Shown here: positions 44,925 to 53,511 of the stretch, piece by piece | Numbering within the stretch: position 1 is the stretch's first letter | How the letters are laid out: the number at the start of each line of letters is the position of its first letter | Assembly: GCF_014701195.1 (NCBI RefSeq) | Contig: NZ_AP018712.1 | Coordinates: forward strand, 2,188,501-2,252,500 | Reading direction: 5' to 3' | From: Tepiditoga spiralis | Lineage (GTDB): Bacteria > Thermotogota > Thermotogae > Petrotogales > Petrotogaceae | Length of the DNA: 64,000 nt | The notes under the pieces: generated by a model | The model's input: the letters and a program-made list of their open reading frames with translations, nothing else | The model's database searches: none | Told to the model about the DNA's origin: nothing | Program-made: the position numbers and the translations under genes

Positions 44925-45606
44925 TAGAAAAAGAAAAAAAAGAATTAGAAAAGAAAATATTAGGAACGAAAATATTGTAAGATATCTAATAGCTTGTGAA
45001 GGTAAAGAAACAGAAGTGAACTATTTTGAAGGAATAAAAAAGAAATTTGAAGAAAAAGGATTATTAAGAAGAGATTCAACAGTATTTGATTTAAAAAAAT
45101 ATAATTTTGAAATTAAGGGAGTCGAAAGAGGTACTGATGAATTATTAAAAGAGGTTAATAGATATATAAATAGAAATAGTAATATATATGATAATATATG
45201 GTTGGTTTTTGATAAAGATAATTTTTCGGATGAAAGCTTTAATTATACAATTGAACAGTCTAAAAATAATGGATATTCTGTAGCTTGGTCAAATAAATGT
45301 TTTGAATTATGGTTTCTTTTATATTTTGAATATAATGACTCTAATCTTAATTGTAAAAACTATATAGAAAAGTTGGATACAAATGTAAAAAAAAATATAA
45401 ATGAAAAAGGATACAAAAAAAATAGAAAAGATATGTTTGAAATTTTAGAAAGATATAGTGGATGGAAAAAAGCATATAAAAATGCTGAAAAATTAGTAAA
45501 TAAGTTTAAAAATGAAAAATCATATGCTAAAAAAGCACCATATACAACTGTTTATTATCTTGTTAAAGAATTATGTGAAATTATAGAAAAACAAGATAAA
45601 AAATAA
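44917..45606 (+). CDS. RloB-family protein (predicted TOPRIM-like effector)
   Basis: This 229-residue protein has a basic N-terminus (SSRKRKKRIRKENIRNE), then YLIACEGKETEVNYFEGI, the RloB opening with the acidic TOPRIM-like E-x-x-x-E, and IWLVFDKDNFSDE with the DxD-like pair. SNKCFELWFLLYFEY is the RloB core; a basic helical C-terminus follows. It is thought to be the nuclease effector held by the RloA ATPase. The start overlaps rloA by eight bases, so the two are translationally coupled. Confidence 0.9.
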   Translation: MSSRKRKKRIRKENIRNENIVRYLIACEGKETEVNYFEGIKKKFEEKGLLRRDSTVFDLKKYNFEIKGVERGTDELLKEVNRYINRNSNIYDNIWLVFDKDNFSDESFNYTIEQSKNNGYSVAWSNKCFELWFLLYFEYNDSNLNCKNYIEKLDTNVKKNINEKGYKKNRKDMFEILERYSGWKKAYKNAEKLVNKFKNEKSYAKKAPYTTVYYLVKELCEIIEKQDKK

Positions 45607-45653
45607 AAATAAAATTCTACTCGTACAAAAATTTTTATAGTTTTCATTAAATC

Positions 45654-45702
45654 AAAAAGAGATGGAATTAATCCATCTCTTTTTTTGGTATTATTGAGTT
45701 TT
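45654..45702. repeat. Right copy of the 49-bp direct repeat (terminator plus FolD-like 3' end)
   Basis: Identical over 49 bases to 42459-42507. Here it contains a terminator hairpin usable by rloB (plus) and by the FolD-like gene (minus), and its right third is the last codons of the FolD-like gene (minus strand, C-terminus ENSIIPKKEMD). Together the two copies mark the ends of a 3.15-kb insertion. Confidence 0.96.
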
Positions 45703-46666
45703 CAAAGTTTTTTAATTCAATTAAATCTTTTTCAGGTAAGTTCCTATTAGTTAAATAAAATAAATTTGAAATTAGTCTATGTAATGTCATATCGTTTATT
45801 CTGTTACCTTTTTTTACTAACTTCCACATTGGAGATATTTTATAAACTTTTTCATAAATAGAAGGGTATTCAAAATTTCCTGTAAAAGAAACATCGAAAA
45901 TTATAGAATTTTCTTTTATTGAGTTTGTTGGTATAATAAATTTTTTCGAAGGAACTGCTGATATAATTATATCTGAGTTTGATACAAAGTTTAAGATATC
46001 TTTATAATCAGTATATTTTTGACAAACTCTAACACTTGCATTTTCATTTAAAAACATTAAAGCTAATGATCTTCCAACAGCTAAAGAATCATTAATTATA
46101 GTTACTTTTTTCCCATTTAAATTAAACGGATTTTCTTTTACAGTATCAGGATATTTTCCAAAAGTTTTCATATGTGATTCAAAAATTCTATTGTATCTTT
46201 TTAAAACATATAAAATACCTTTGGCAGTTGGTGGAATAATTAGTTTTCTTAAGCCATATTCATCTTGAAACTTTTCATGCTGCATTAAGTATCCTAAGTA
46301 TTTATTATTTAGACCTTCAATATCTTTTTCAAAGGAAACTAAATTCATAAAATGAGTATCTTTTCCAAAATCAATTGGATACAAAGTTATTATTCCATTA
46401 ATACTTTCATTTTTATTACATGAATTAATGATATCTGTTAATTCGTGACGTGAATATGCATAGAAATTTTCAAAATCAATATTAAATTCTTTACATATAT
46501 TGTTGATACCTTTAGAATATGATAAACTTCCCAAATCATCTGAAGTAATTATACAAACTATTTTTGGATTTATATTATTGTTTTTATATAATTCAATATT
46601 TTTTTTAAAAATAGGTTTATCAAACATATCTATTATTGTTTTTATACTAAATAATTTATTTTGCAT
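45668..46666 (-). CDS. Divergent FolD-like protein (methylene-THF dehydrogenase/cyclohydrolase family)
   Basis: This 332-residue protein follows the FolD order: a first domain with SLSYSKGINNICKEF and GIITLYPIDFGKD, the link DIEGLNNKYLG, IPPTAKGILYVLKRY (PCTPxG region), and a Rossmann part VTIINDSLAVGRSLALMFL (GRSxxVGxP region) with ADIIISAVPS-like SDIIISAVPSK. The catalytic lysine normally four residues after the conserved Tyr appears to be Ile, and PCTP is PPTA. It may be a specialised dehydrogenase or inactive. It is coupled directly to the upstream histidine kinase. Confidence 0.75.
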   Translation of the reverse strand: MQNKLFSIKTIIDMFDKPIFKKNIELYKNNNINPKIVCIITSDDLGSLSYSKGINNICKEFNIDFENFYAYSRHELTDIINSCNKNESINGIITLYPIDFGKDTHFMNLVSFEKDIEGLNNKYLGYLMQHEKFQDEYGLRKLIIPPTAKGILYVLKRYNRIFESHMKTFGKYPDTVKENPFNLNGKKVTIINDSLAVGRSLALMFLNENASVRVCQKYTDYKDILNFVSNSDIIISAVPSKKFIIPTNSIKENSIIFDVSFTGNFEYPSIYEKVYKISPMWKLVKKGNRINDMTLHRLISNLFYLTNRNLPEKDLIELKNFENSIIPKKEMD

Positions 46667-47878
46667 TTAGAACACCTTTAATGAATGTGGGATTTTTATT
46701 GTAAATTTTGTTCCATATCCTACTTCTGAAACAATATTTAAATCTCCACCCAATAATTTTATAGTTTTCTTTACTATAGCTAATCCAAGTCCACTTCCAG
46801 GCTTATCTTTTGAAAGTCTAATAAAAGGTTTAAATATATCTTCTAATTTATCTTTTGGTATTCCTGGTCCTGAATCTTCTACGTGAATTATAAATAATTT
46901 TTTGTTTTTATCATAAGATACTTTAACATCAACGTATCCATAATCAGTATATTTTATAGCATTTCCTATGATATTTACTAGAATTTGAGTAAATTTTGTA
47001 GTATCTGTTTCAATAAACTCTGGAATATTTGCTTCATACTTTATATTTAATTCTACATCTGGAGAAGTTAATGGTTCAACTATAGAAACAGATTCAAACA
47101 TTATTTGTTTAAAATTTATTTTTTCAATACTTATTTTATTTTCTCTATTTAGTTTGTTAAAAGTAGAAATATCATTTATTAAAGAATTCATATGTTTTGA
47201 AGAAGCGTATATTTTTTTTACATGAATTCTCAATTCTTTTTCTTCTATATCTCTATTTCTAAGTATGTATTCCGCATATCCTAATGCTGAAGTTAATGGT
47301 GTCCTTAATTCATGAGTTATAAAACTCCAATAAACACTATTTAATTCATTTGCTTCTCTTTCTTTATCTCTTGAAGCTTTCAAAGTTAAAAAAGTAGATG
47401 CAAAATTACTAAAAACTTGTAATATTCTTTTGGATTCTTCTGAAAAGGATTTTATTAAGAAATTATCTATATATATGTGTCCAACTATTTTTTTATGTAT
47501 TTTTAATGGAACAATTAATGTTGTCACACTTTTAGTAAATTTGTTTGATTTATCTGAATAAAGTTCTTGAGGTTTCATTTTAGCGTTTTCTATATTTTTG
47601 ACTTCAATTATTTCGTCTTTTTCTAATGTTTTATAAATATAAGATTCTTCAATTGGTATTTCAACTTTTGAAATTGAATCATCATAACAATATCCAACCA
47701 TTCCTTTATAAAGAGACCCATTTATTTTCCATATTGAACCACATTCTGCTTCCGGAATGCTTTTAATAGCAGCACTAAGAAGTTTTTTAAAAAAATCTTT
47801 TTCGCTTTCAGTACCAGTTATAATTGAAGATAATTCTGCCATTTCTTTAAAACTTTTAAAATAAATATCAGAACTCAT
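46667..47878 (-). CDS. GAF-domain sensor histidine kinase
   Basis: This soluble kinase of about 403 residues has a GAF domain (about 15-160, ECGSIWKINGSLYKGMVGYC, IVPLKIHKKIVGHIYIDNF), HisKA with phosphoacceptor in SFITHELRTPLTSALGYAEY, then HATPase with N-box NIIGNAIKYT, DSGPGIPKDK and GSGLGLAIVKK. No membrane segment and no partner regulator nearby. ATG 47878 after AGGGGGCC is preferred over an upstream TTG. It lies between ygiQ and the FolD-like gene in one minus-strand operon. Confidence 0.93.
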   Translation of the reverse strand: MSSDIYFKSFKEMAELSSIITGTESEKDFFKKLLSAAIKSIPEAECGSIWKINGSLYKGMVGYCYDDSISKVEIPIEESYIYKTLEKDEIIEVKNIENAKMKPQELYSDKSNKFTKSVTTLIVPLKIHKKIVGHIYIDNFLIKSFSEESKRILQVFSNFASTFLTLKASRDKEREANELNSVYWSFITHELRTPLTSALGYAEYILRNRDIEEKELRIHVKKIYASSKHMNSLINDISTFNKLNRENKISIEKINFKQIMFESVSIVEPLTSPDVELNIKYEANIPEFIETDTTKFTQILVNIIGNAIKYTDYGYVDVKVSYDKNKKLFIIHVEDSGPGIPKDKLEDIFKPFIRLSKDKPGSGLGLAIVKKTIKLLGGDLNIVSEVGYGTKFTIKIPHSLKVF

Positions 47879-47906
47879 ATTAATAAGGCCCCCTGTTTTC
47901 AAAAAT

Positions 47907-49616
47907 TCAATTATATTTTACCACAATTTCTTTATGAATTTTACGCTTTTTTTCGTTTTTTTCAACAAAAATTTTTTTATTTGTATTTGGATCTTTTTCA
48001 GTATAATACATTGTTGTTGATTTTGTTGATGGAGTTGGAGTGAAAATTTGTACTTGATTTGGAGTAAATCCAAAACTTTTATTTAATCTTTTTTTTAAGT
48101 ATTTTTCATCTTCTAAAGTACTTCCTGGATGAGCTGCTATTATGTAAGCCGAAAAAAATTGTTTTTTTCCAGATTCTTTATTTAATTTTTTAAATGTTTC
48201 TATAAACTTTTCTGTTATTGAAAAATCCGGTTTATTCATTAAGTTTAAAACTTTTTTTGATGCGTGTTCTGGAGCTATTTTCATTCTTCCAGAAATATGA
48301 TGATTAATTAATTCTTTTAAAAAATCCATACCATAAATTTTATCTTCAAAAATTAAATCTAACCGGATCCCAGAGGCCACAAAAATTTTTTTTATTCCTT
48401 TAATTTTTCTGGCTTTTTTTAATAATTCAATATACTTTGAATGATTAGGTTTTAATAGATTACAAGTTTTAATCCCTATACATCTTTTATTTTTACAAGC
48501 TCCATGTTCAATTTTTTTTGAACAATCATGTCCATACATATTTGCAGTTGGACCACCTATATCTGAAATAATACCATTAAAAGAAGAATCAGCTGTCATT
48601 TTTTTTATTTCATTTAAAATAGATTCAATGCTTCTACTCTGTATAGTTCTTCCTTGATGAAGCGTTATAGCACAAAAACTACATTCTCCATAACAACCTC
48701 TGTGAGAAGTTATAGATGTTTTAACAGTATCCAAGGCTTTAACATAACCCATTTTTTTATAGTATGGATGAACTTTTTTTGTATAAGGCAAATCATAAAT
48801 CATATCCATTTCTTTAGTTGTTAAATATTTTTGTGGTGGATTTTGTATAACAAATCTATTATCATGTTTTTGTATTAATCCATCAGAGTTAAGAGGATCA
48901 TTTTCATTTTGAAAAATTTTAAACATTTCCATATACTTTTCTTTAGAATTTGAAACTTCTTCAAAAGAAGGTAATGATTTATATTTAAAGTTATTTTTAG
49001 GTAACTTTGATTTCCAAAAAACTACACCACGTAATTTTTTGCAATCATCTATGTTTCCTCCATTTTTGAAAATATCAGCTACTTGTAATATAGTTTTTTC
49101 TCCCATACCATAAACTAAAAGATCTGCTTTTGAATCTAAAAGAAATGATTTTTTTACTTTATTTTGCCACCAGTCATAATGAGAAATTCTTCTTAAACTT
49201 GCTTCTATTCCACCTAGAATAACAGGTATTCCTTTGAAATTTTGTTTTATTAAATTAGAATAAACTATAGTTGCTCTATCTGGTCTTTTACCAAAATCAG
49301 CATTTGGAGTATACTCATCAGTTTTTCTTTTTCTCCTTGAAGCAGTATAGTTAGCAACCATTGAATCCATATTTCCTGAAGTAACACCAAAAAAATACTT
49401 AGGTTCCCCAAGTCTAGTTATATCTTTTGATGTTTTCCAATCTGGTTGACAAATAATTCCTACTTTTAAATTAGCAATATCTTTTAAAACACGAGCTATT
49501 ATAGCAGTTCCAAAGGAAGGATGATCTACAAAAGCATCGCCACTAACTAAAATCACGTCTAATTGTTTAATTCCTAATTTATTCATTTCTTCACGTGTTG
49601 TCGGTATATCAAACAT
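47907..49616 (-). CDS. YgiQ-family radical SAM protein
   Basis: This 569-residue protein has an N-terminal B12-binding-like region (DVILVSGDAFVDHPSFGTAI, a family signature) and a radical SAM core with C-x3-C-x2-C in HRGCYGECSFCAITLHQGR. SDIGGPTANMYGHDC, IAPEHASKKVL and FTPTPSTKSTTMYYTEKDP complete the YgiQ pattern. An auxiliary Cys group (CKNKRCIGIKTC) lies mid-protein. Reaction not established for the family. First gene of ygiQ-kinase-folD-like. Confidence 0.93.
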   Translation of the reverse strand: MFDIPTTREEMNKLGIKQLDVILVSGDAFVDHPSFGTAIIARVLKDIANLKVGIICQPDWKTSKDITRLGEPKYFFGVTSGNMDSMVANYTASRRKRKTDEYTPNADFGKRPDRATIVYSNLIKQNFKGIPVILGGIEASLRRISHYDWWQNKVKKSFLLDSKADLLVYGMGEKTILQVADIFKNGGNIDDCKKLRGVVFWKSKLPKNNFKYKSLPSFEEVSNSKEKYMEMFKIFQNENDPLNSDGLIQKHDNRFVIQNPPQKYLTTKEMDMIYDLPYTKKVHPYYKKMGYVKALDTVKTSITSHRGCYGECSFCAITLHQGRTIQSRSIESILNEIKKMTADSSFNGIISDIGGPTANMYGHDCSKKIEHGACKNKRCIGIKTCNLLKPNHSKYIELLKKARKIKGIKKIFVASGIRLDLIFEDKIYGMDFLKELINHHISGRMKIAPEHASKKVLNLMNKPDFSITEKFIETFKKLNKESGKKQFFSAYIIAAHPGSTLEDEKYLKKRLNKSFGFTPNQVQIFTPTPSTKSTTMYYTEKDPNTNKKIFVEKNEKKRKIHKEIVVKYN

Positions 49617-49783
49617 CTTATAACTCCTTTAGTTTTTTCTTTTATTATACATTAAAAAAGTTATTTGTTCATTAAGAAATTAATTAGTTTAATGTTTAAA
49701 TTAGTTTAAACCAATGGATCTAATATTATTAATTTTTATTTAATAAAAAACCTATGGTATAATAAAAATTAGAGGTGATAAAA

Positions 49784-51310
49784 ATGAAAAAACTACCAAT
49801 AGGAGTACAAGACTACAAAGAATTAATAACAGATTATATATACATAGATAAAACAAAATATTTACATGAATTAATAACAAGTGGAAAATTTTATTTTTTA
49901 TCTCGTCCAAGAAGATTTGGAAAGAGTTTAACGATATCAACGCTGTATTATTTGTTTAAAGGAGAAAAAGACTTATTTAAAGGAACATACATATACGACA
50001 AATGGGAGTTCAAAGAGTATCCAGTAATAAGGATAAGTTTATTGGATACAACAAATGATACAGAAGAAGAATTAAAAGATGGATTATTAAGAATAATAAA
50101 AAGAGAAGCAAAAAAATATGGAATAAATATAGAGAGCGACCATTATAAATATGCTTTTGATGAATTAATATTTGAACTATCAAGAAAAGAAAGAGTAGTA
50201 ATATTAGTAGATGAATATGAAAAACCAATATTAGACAATATAAACAACAAAGAAAAAGCAGAAAGATATAGAGAAATATTGAGGAATTTTTATGTTAGTA
50301 TAAAATCAAATGATGAATACATAAAGTTTGTATTCATGACAGGAATAACAAAGTTCACAAAAACAGGAGTATTTTCAGCATTGAACAACTTAAATGATAT
50401 ATCGTTGAATAAAAAATACGCACAGATGTTGGGGTACACACAAGAAGAGTTGGAAAGTAACTTTAAAGAGCATATAAAAGAAACAGCAATTGAAATGAAG
50501 ATGGAAGAAAAAGAATTATTAAAAAACTTAAAGATGTACTACAATGGATTTTCATTTGATGGAGAGAATTCTGTATACAATCCATTTTCAATATTAAGAT
50601 TTTTTAATGAAAGAAAGTTTCAAAACTATTGGTTTGAAAGTGGATCGCCATCATTTTTATATGAATACATAAAAGGAAAGAAGATAAGATACGAAGACTT
50701 AGTGAAGTATCCAGTGAGTGAATTAGACTTTTCAACCCGAGAAATAGAAGAAGCAAATGCAAGCATATTCTTTACACAAGCAGGATACTTGACCTTTAAA
50801 GGAATAAAAAGATTAGGATTGAGGGAAAAGTATATATTAGACTATCCAAACATAGAAGTAAAGAACAGCTTTTCAAAGATAATATTAGAAGCAAACTATG
50901 GAATAAGAGAAACAGAACAAATAGAAACCACAATATATGAAAGAATATATGAAAAAGACATAGAAGGAATAATAAAAGAAATAAAAAGAATAATAAGTGC
51001 AATACCATACAACTTGCACAAAAAAGAAGAAAGCTACTATCACTCATTGATATACACAATACTTGCATCAGCGGGACTGAACGTAACAGCAGAAGAATTA
51101 ACGAACTTAGGAAGAAGCGATATAGTAATAGAGGAAGACACTATATACATAATGGAAATAAAGATAGACAAAAGTGCAGAAAAAGCTTTAAATCAAATAA
51201 AAGAAATGAAGTACTATGAAAAGTACAAAGAGAAAGAAATTTACATAATAGGAATAAACATAAACTCAGAAAAAAGAAACATAGACGAATACAAAATAGA
51301 AAAAATATAA
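49784..51310 (+). CDS. AAA-ATPase-like / PD-(D/E)XK (DUF1703-type) protein
   Basis: This protein of 508 residues opens with LPIGVQDYKELITDYIYIDK and FYFLSRPRRFGKSLTISTL (AAA-ATPase-like Walker A) with VVILVDEYEKPI (Walker B), and ends with a PD-(D/E)XK domain, LGRSDIVIEEDTIYIMEIKI. This fusion is widespread in Clostridia, Bacteroidetes and Thermotogota, often in many paralogues; role unknown, possibly mobile or defence. Extended -10 TGGTATAAT at 49754-49762, AGAGGTGA before ATG 49784. Codon use is markedly A-ending compared with neighbours. A strong terminator follows. Confidence 0.9.
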   Translation: MKKLPIGVQDYKELITDYIYIDKTKYLHELITSGKFYFLSRPRRFGKSLTISTLYYLFKGEKDLFKGTYIYDKWEFKEYPVIRISLLDTTNDTEEELKDGLLRIIKREAKKYGINIESDHYKYAFDELIFELSRKERVVILVDEYEKPILDNINNKEKAERYREILRNFYVSIKSNDEYIKFVFMTGITKFTKTGVFSALNNLNDISLNKKYAQMLGYTQEELESNFKEHIKETAIEMKMEEKELLKNLKMYYNGFSFDGENSVYNPFSILRFFNERKFQNYWFESGSPSFLYEYIKGKKIRYEDLVKYPVSELDFSTREIEEANASIFFTQAGYLTFKGIKRLGLREKYILDYPNIEVKNSFSKIILEANYGIRETEQIETTIYERIYEKDIEGIIKEIKRIISAIPYNLHKKEESYYHSLIYTILASAGLNVTAEELTNLGRSDIVIEEDTIYIMEIKIDKSAEKALNQIKEMKYYEKYKEKEIYIIGININSEKRNIDEYKIEKI

Positions 51311-51340
51311 TCCCAGCGGGTGCTGGGATTATATTTTTAT
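51304..51340 (+). terminator. Intrinsic terminator after the AAA/PD-(D/E)XK gene
   Basis: A perfect 14-bp stem, AATATAATCCCAGC with its complement, and a GGGT loop, followed by a T-rich tail. It starts in the last codons of the gene. Confidence 0.88.
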
Positions 51341-51904
51341 AAAAACTCATATTTTCTAAAAAACGTATTTCGTTCATGAAAAAATATTAAAAATTTAAAA
51401 CTCACTATACTTGGAACTAATAACGCTCAAACAGTTGAATTTTCTTAACATATTTCCCCATTCTCTCGATGGTTTTTATAACGAAAATTCTCACAAGGCT
51501 CACTTATTCATTTTTTTCACTATTTCCTTTTAAATTTAAATATTTTTGTAATATTCACGCATTTTGTGAGTAAAAAAAATATATAAAATTAAAAATTTTA
51601 ATAAAATACAATAGATTAAAGATAAAATCAAAGTAAAAAAACACTCAAATTTTTGATATTAATATTTCATCAATAATAAAAAATCAAATCAGAATATTTA
51701 TAAAAAATAAATTTTTGATAGAATTTCACAAACTTTTATAATGAAAATTATTAATAATAACATTATAAAAAATATAAAATCTAAATTCACAAAGATTAAC
51801 AGTTAATATGAAATTAATAACATAAAAAAATAAAATAAATGATATAAATTAATCAAAATTATATTATATTCAGGTAAAAATATTAATTAGTACACTAAAA
51901 ATAG
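51341..51904. other. Non-coding stretch, AT-rich, with one less AT-rich segment
   Basis: No supportable gene in these 560 bases. The part at about 51400-51540 is less AT-rich and reads on the minus strand as AGTGAGCCTTGTGAG, then CCATCGAGAGAATGGGG and GTTTGAGCG; it looks like a piece of a dispersed repeat or an element end rather than a gene. The rest is long runs of A and T without a hairpin terminator or ribosome site. Confidence 0.5.
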
Positions 51905-51932
51905 TTGATTTTTTTTTTTTTTTTGCTATAAT
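51905..51932 (+). promoter_or_regulatory. Promoter with a T16 tract as spacer (possible phase-variable switch)
   Basis: TTGATT (51905-51910), a 16-base spacer, then TGCTATAAT with TATAAT at 51927-51932. The spacer is almost wholly a homopolymer: 16 consecutive Ts from 51909 to 51924. Slippage would change the -35/-10 distance by single bases and so promoter strength. It drives the secreted-peptide gene at 52045. Confidence 0.7.
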
Positions 51933-52044
51933 ATTTATGTAATTAAAGAGAATTGATTAATTAATTGATTAAATTAAAATAAAAATTATAATATTAAAAT
52001 ATTTGTGCGCACAAATAAAAATACAAATTAGAGGAGGAACAAAA

Positions 52045-52563
52045 GTGAAAAAGAGTTTTGTAGTACTTATGTTAGTTTTAATGACGTTTTCTGTTTTTGC
52101 CGTATCACCTAAAAGAGATCAAAGTATTCATGCTTCAAACCCAGTTATAAATAGTGGTTTATTTAATGAAAAATTAAATACTCCCAAAATGCCTACAAAT
52201 ATTATTGTAAATTCTTTAGAAAAAAACTCAATTAATAAAGTAGGAGAAATAGGTCAAACAACAGGTATGGGAAGATTGATGGTAGTAGCTTGGAGAATAG
52301 GTAAAAAAGGAGTTGTTGGAACAGTAAAATAGGTTTGGAAAAATGGTAAAAAAATAAAAGAATTAGTTAAGGAAGTTGTAGATGTAATTGATTATGGGGT
52401 TAAAACAGTTAGAAGTTTATCAGAAGCTCGTCAAATTGCTGAAAGTTCTGCTAATAGTAAGCTTCAATCATATGGAAAAGTATATAGTTCACATACAACA
52501 TATTATAGTTCAAGTGTTCGTCAATATTTAACTCAAAAAGTTATTGCTCAACCAAATAAATAA
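52045..52563 (+). pseudogene. Secreted-protein gene interrupted by an in-frame amber codon
   Basis: GTG 52045 after GAGGAGG opens a protein with signal peptide KKSFVVLMLVLMTFSVFA, then SPKRDQSIHASNPVINSG. After 95 codons a TAG (52330-52332) stops it. The same frame then continues open for 76 more codons (VWKNGKKIKELVKEVVD, SEARQIAESS, YSSHTTYYSSSVRQYLTQ) to TAA at 52561. No frameshift is needed: one base change restores a 172-residue secreted protein. It may be a recent nonsense mutation, a readthrough site, or a genuine 95-residue peptide. Small secreted product, CPBP protease next door and a switchable promoter suggest a bacteriocin-like or surface peptide. Confidence 0.7.
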
Positions 52564-52570
52564 TACTTTT

Positions 52571-52593
52571 AAGAGACACAACTTGTGTCTCTT
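52571..52593 (+). terminator. Hairpin between the secreted-peptide gene and the CPBP gene
   Basis: AAGAGACAC, loop AACTT, GTGTCTCTT begins eight bases after the TAA. The tail is ATTAATAT, only weakly T-rich, so it is probably a partial terminator or mRNA-stabilising hairpin that lowers expression of the downstream protease gene. Confidence 0.6.
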
Positions 52594-52632
52594 ATTAATA
52601 TAAATGAATAAAAATGGAGGAGTAAAATAAAA

Positions 52633-53511
52633 ATGAATGTGAGAAAGTTTGAAAATATTAAAGCTCGAGAGTTTTTATCAATGTATATAGTAACAACTGG
52701 TTTGAATCATTTATATTTTTATAGGAAAAGTTTGAAAGAAGAAATTTTTTTCCTGATAATTTCTCAAATGTTAATTTTAATGTGGTTTCTTTATAAAATT
52801 AAGAAAAATAAAATTTATATAAAAAATTTTTTTAAAACAAATGGTAAAAAGTATAAAAAAAAAGATACAATAAAGTTTGTTACAGCAACTTCATTTATTT
52901 GGATAGTATACCTTACTGTGTTTATGTTGATAGCCCTAATGTATATTATGATAACAGGGAATGATATACATTTTCCAAATGACATACACTTTACAAATAA
53001 AGTTGAACCTAATATTTTAAATAGTGGTCTCTTAAATTTAATATATACAATTGCTCAATCCTTAATTATATCCCCTATATTGGAAGAGTTTATATTTAGA
53101 GGAATAATGATAAATCGATTTTCATTAAAGTGGAATGTAAAAAAAGCTGTAATTATTTCATCGATTATATTTGGATTAATACATGTAAATAAGATTAATA
53201 TTATTACTGCTACTATATATGGGCTAATTATTGGAATAGTGTATGTTAATACAAAGAGTCTTAAACTACCAATGTTAATTCATTTTTTTGTTAATTTTAT
53301 TACACTTATTATTGATTTTATACCAGATGATACATCAATTGAGGATATAACTATTTTTAAAAGTGATATAATATTTATACTTTTAATTGTTGTTCCAATA
53401 AGCATTTATATTTTAAAAACAATAATAAAGTTTTTAAAGAATAATTCTTTATCAAAAGTAAAAAATGTACCTCTTGAAATGGAAGAATTTGATTATGAAT
53501 TAAATCAATAA
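52633..53511 (+). CDS. CPBP-family intramembrane metalloprotease
   Basis: This 292-residue protein has about six or seven hydrophobic segments. The Abi/CAAX (CPBP) motifs are present: EEFIFRG in SPILEEFIFRGIMINRF (motif 1, EExxxR), FGLIHVN (motif 2) and HFFVN (motif 3), with the metal ligands Glu and His. Family members process prenylated proteins in eukaryotes and mature or give immunity to peptides in bacteria. GGAGGAG precedes the ATG. It follows the secreted-peptide gene, so that peptide may be its substrate or the toxin it protects against. Confidence 0.9.
   Translation: MNVRKFENIKAREFLSMYIVTTGLNHLYFYRKSLKEEIFFLIISQMLILMWFLYKIKKNKIYIKNFFKTNGKKYKKKDTIKFVTATSFIWIVYLTVFMLIALMYIMITGNDIHFPNDIHFTNKVEPNILNSGLLNLIYTIAQSLIISPILEEFIFRGIMINRFSLKWNVKKAVIISSIIFGLIHVNKINIITATIYGLIIGIVYVNTKSLKLPMLIHFFVNFITLIIDFIPDDTSIEDITIFKSDIIFILLIVVPISIYILKTIIKFLKNNSLSKVKNVPLEMEEFDYELNQ

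Noticed and set aside
44917-45606. RloA-RloB as a PARIS (AriA-AriB) system
   Set aside because: The second gene has RloB rather than DUF4435 features; the ATPase types are similar, so the effector decides.
51341-51900. Short minus-strand frames in the long non-coding stretch
   Set aside because: Low-complexity Leu/Phe-rich translations of A/T runs with no ribosome sites.
52330-52332. TAG as a pyrrolysine or recoded codon
   Set aside because: No pyl genes, PYLIS-like structure or other TAG-rich genes are visible here; a nonsense mutation is simpler.
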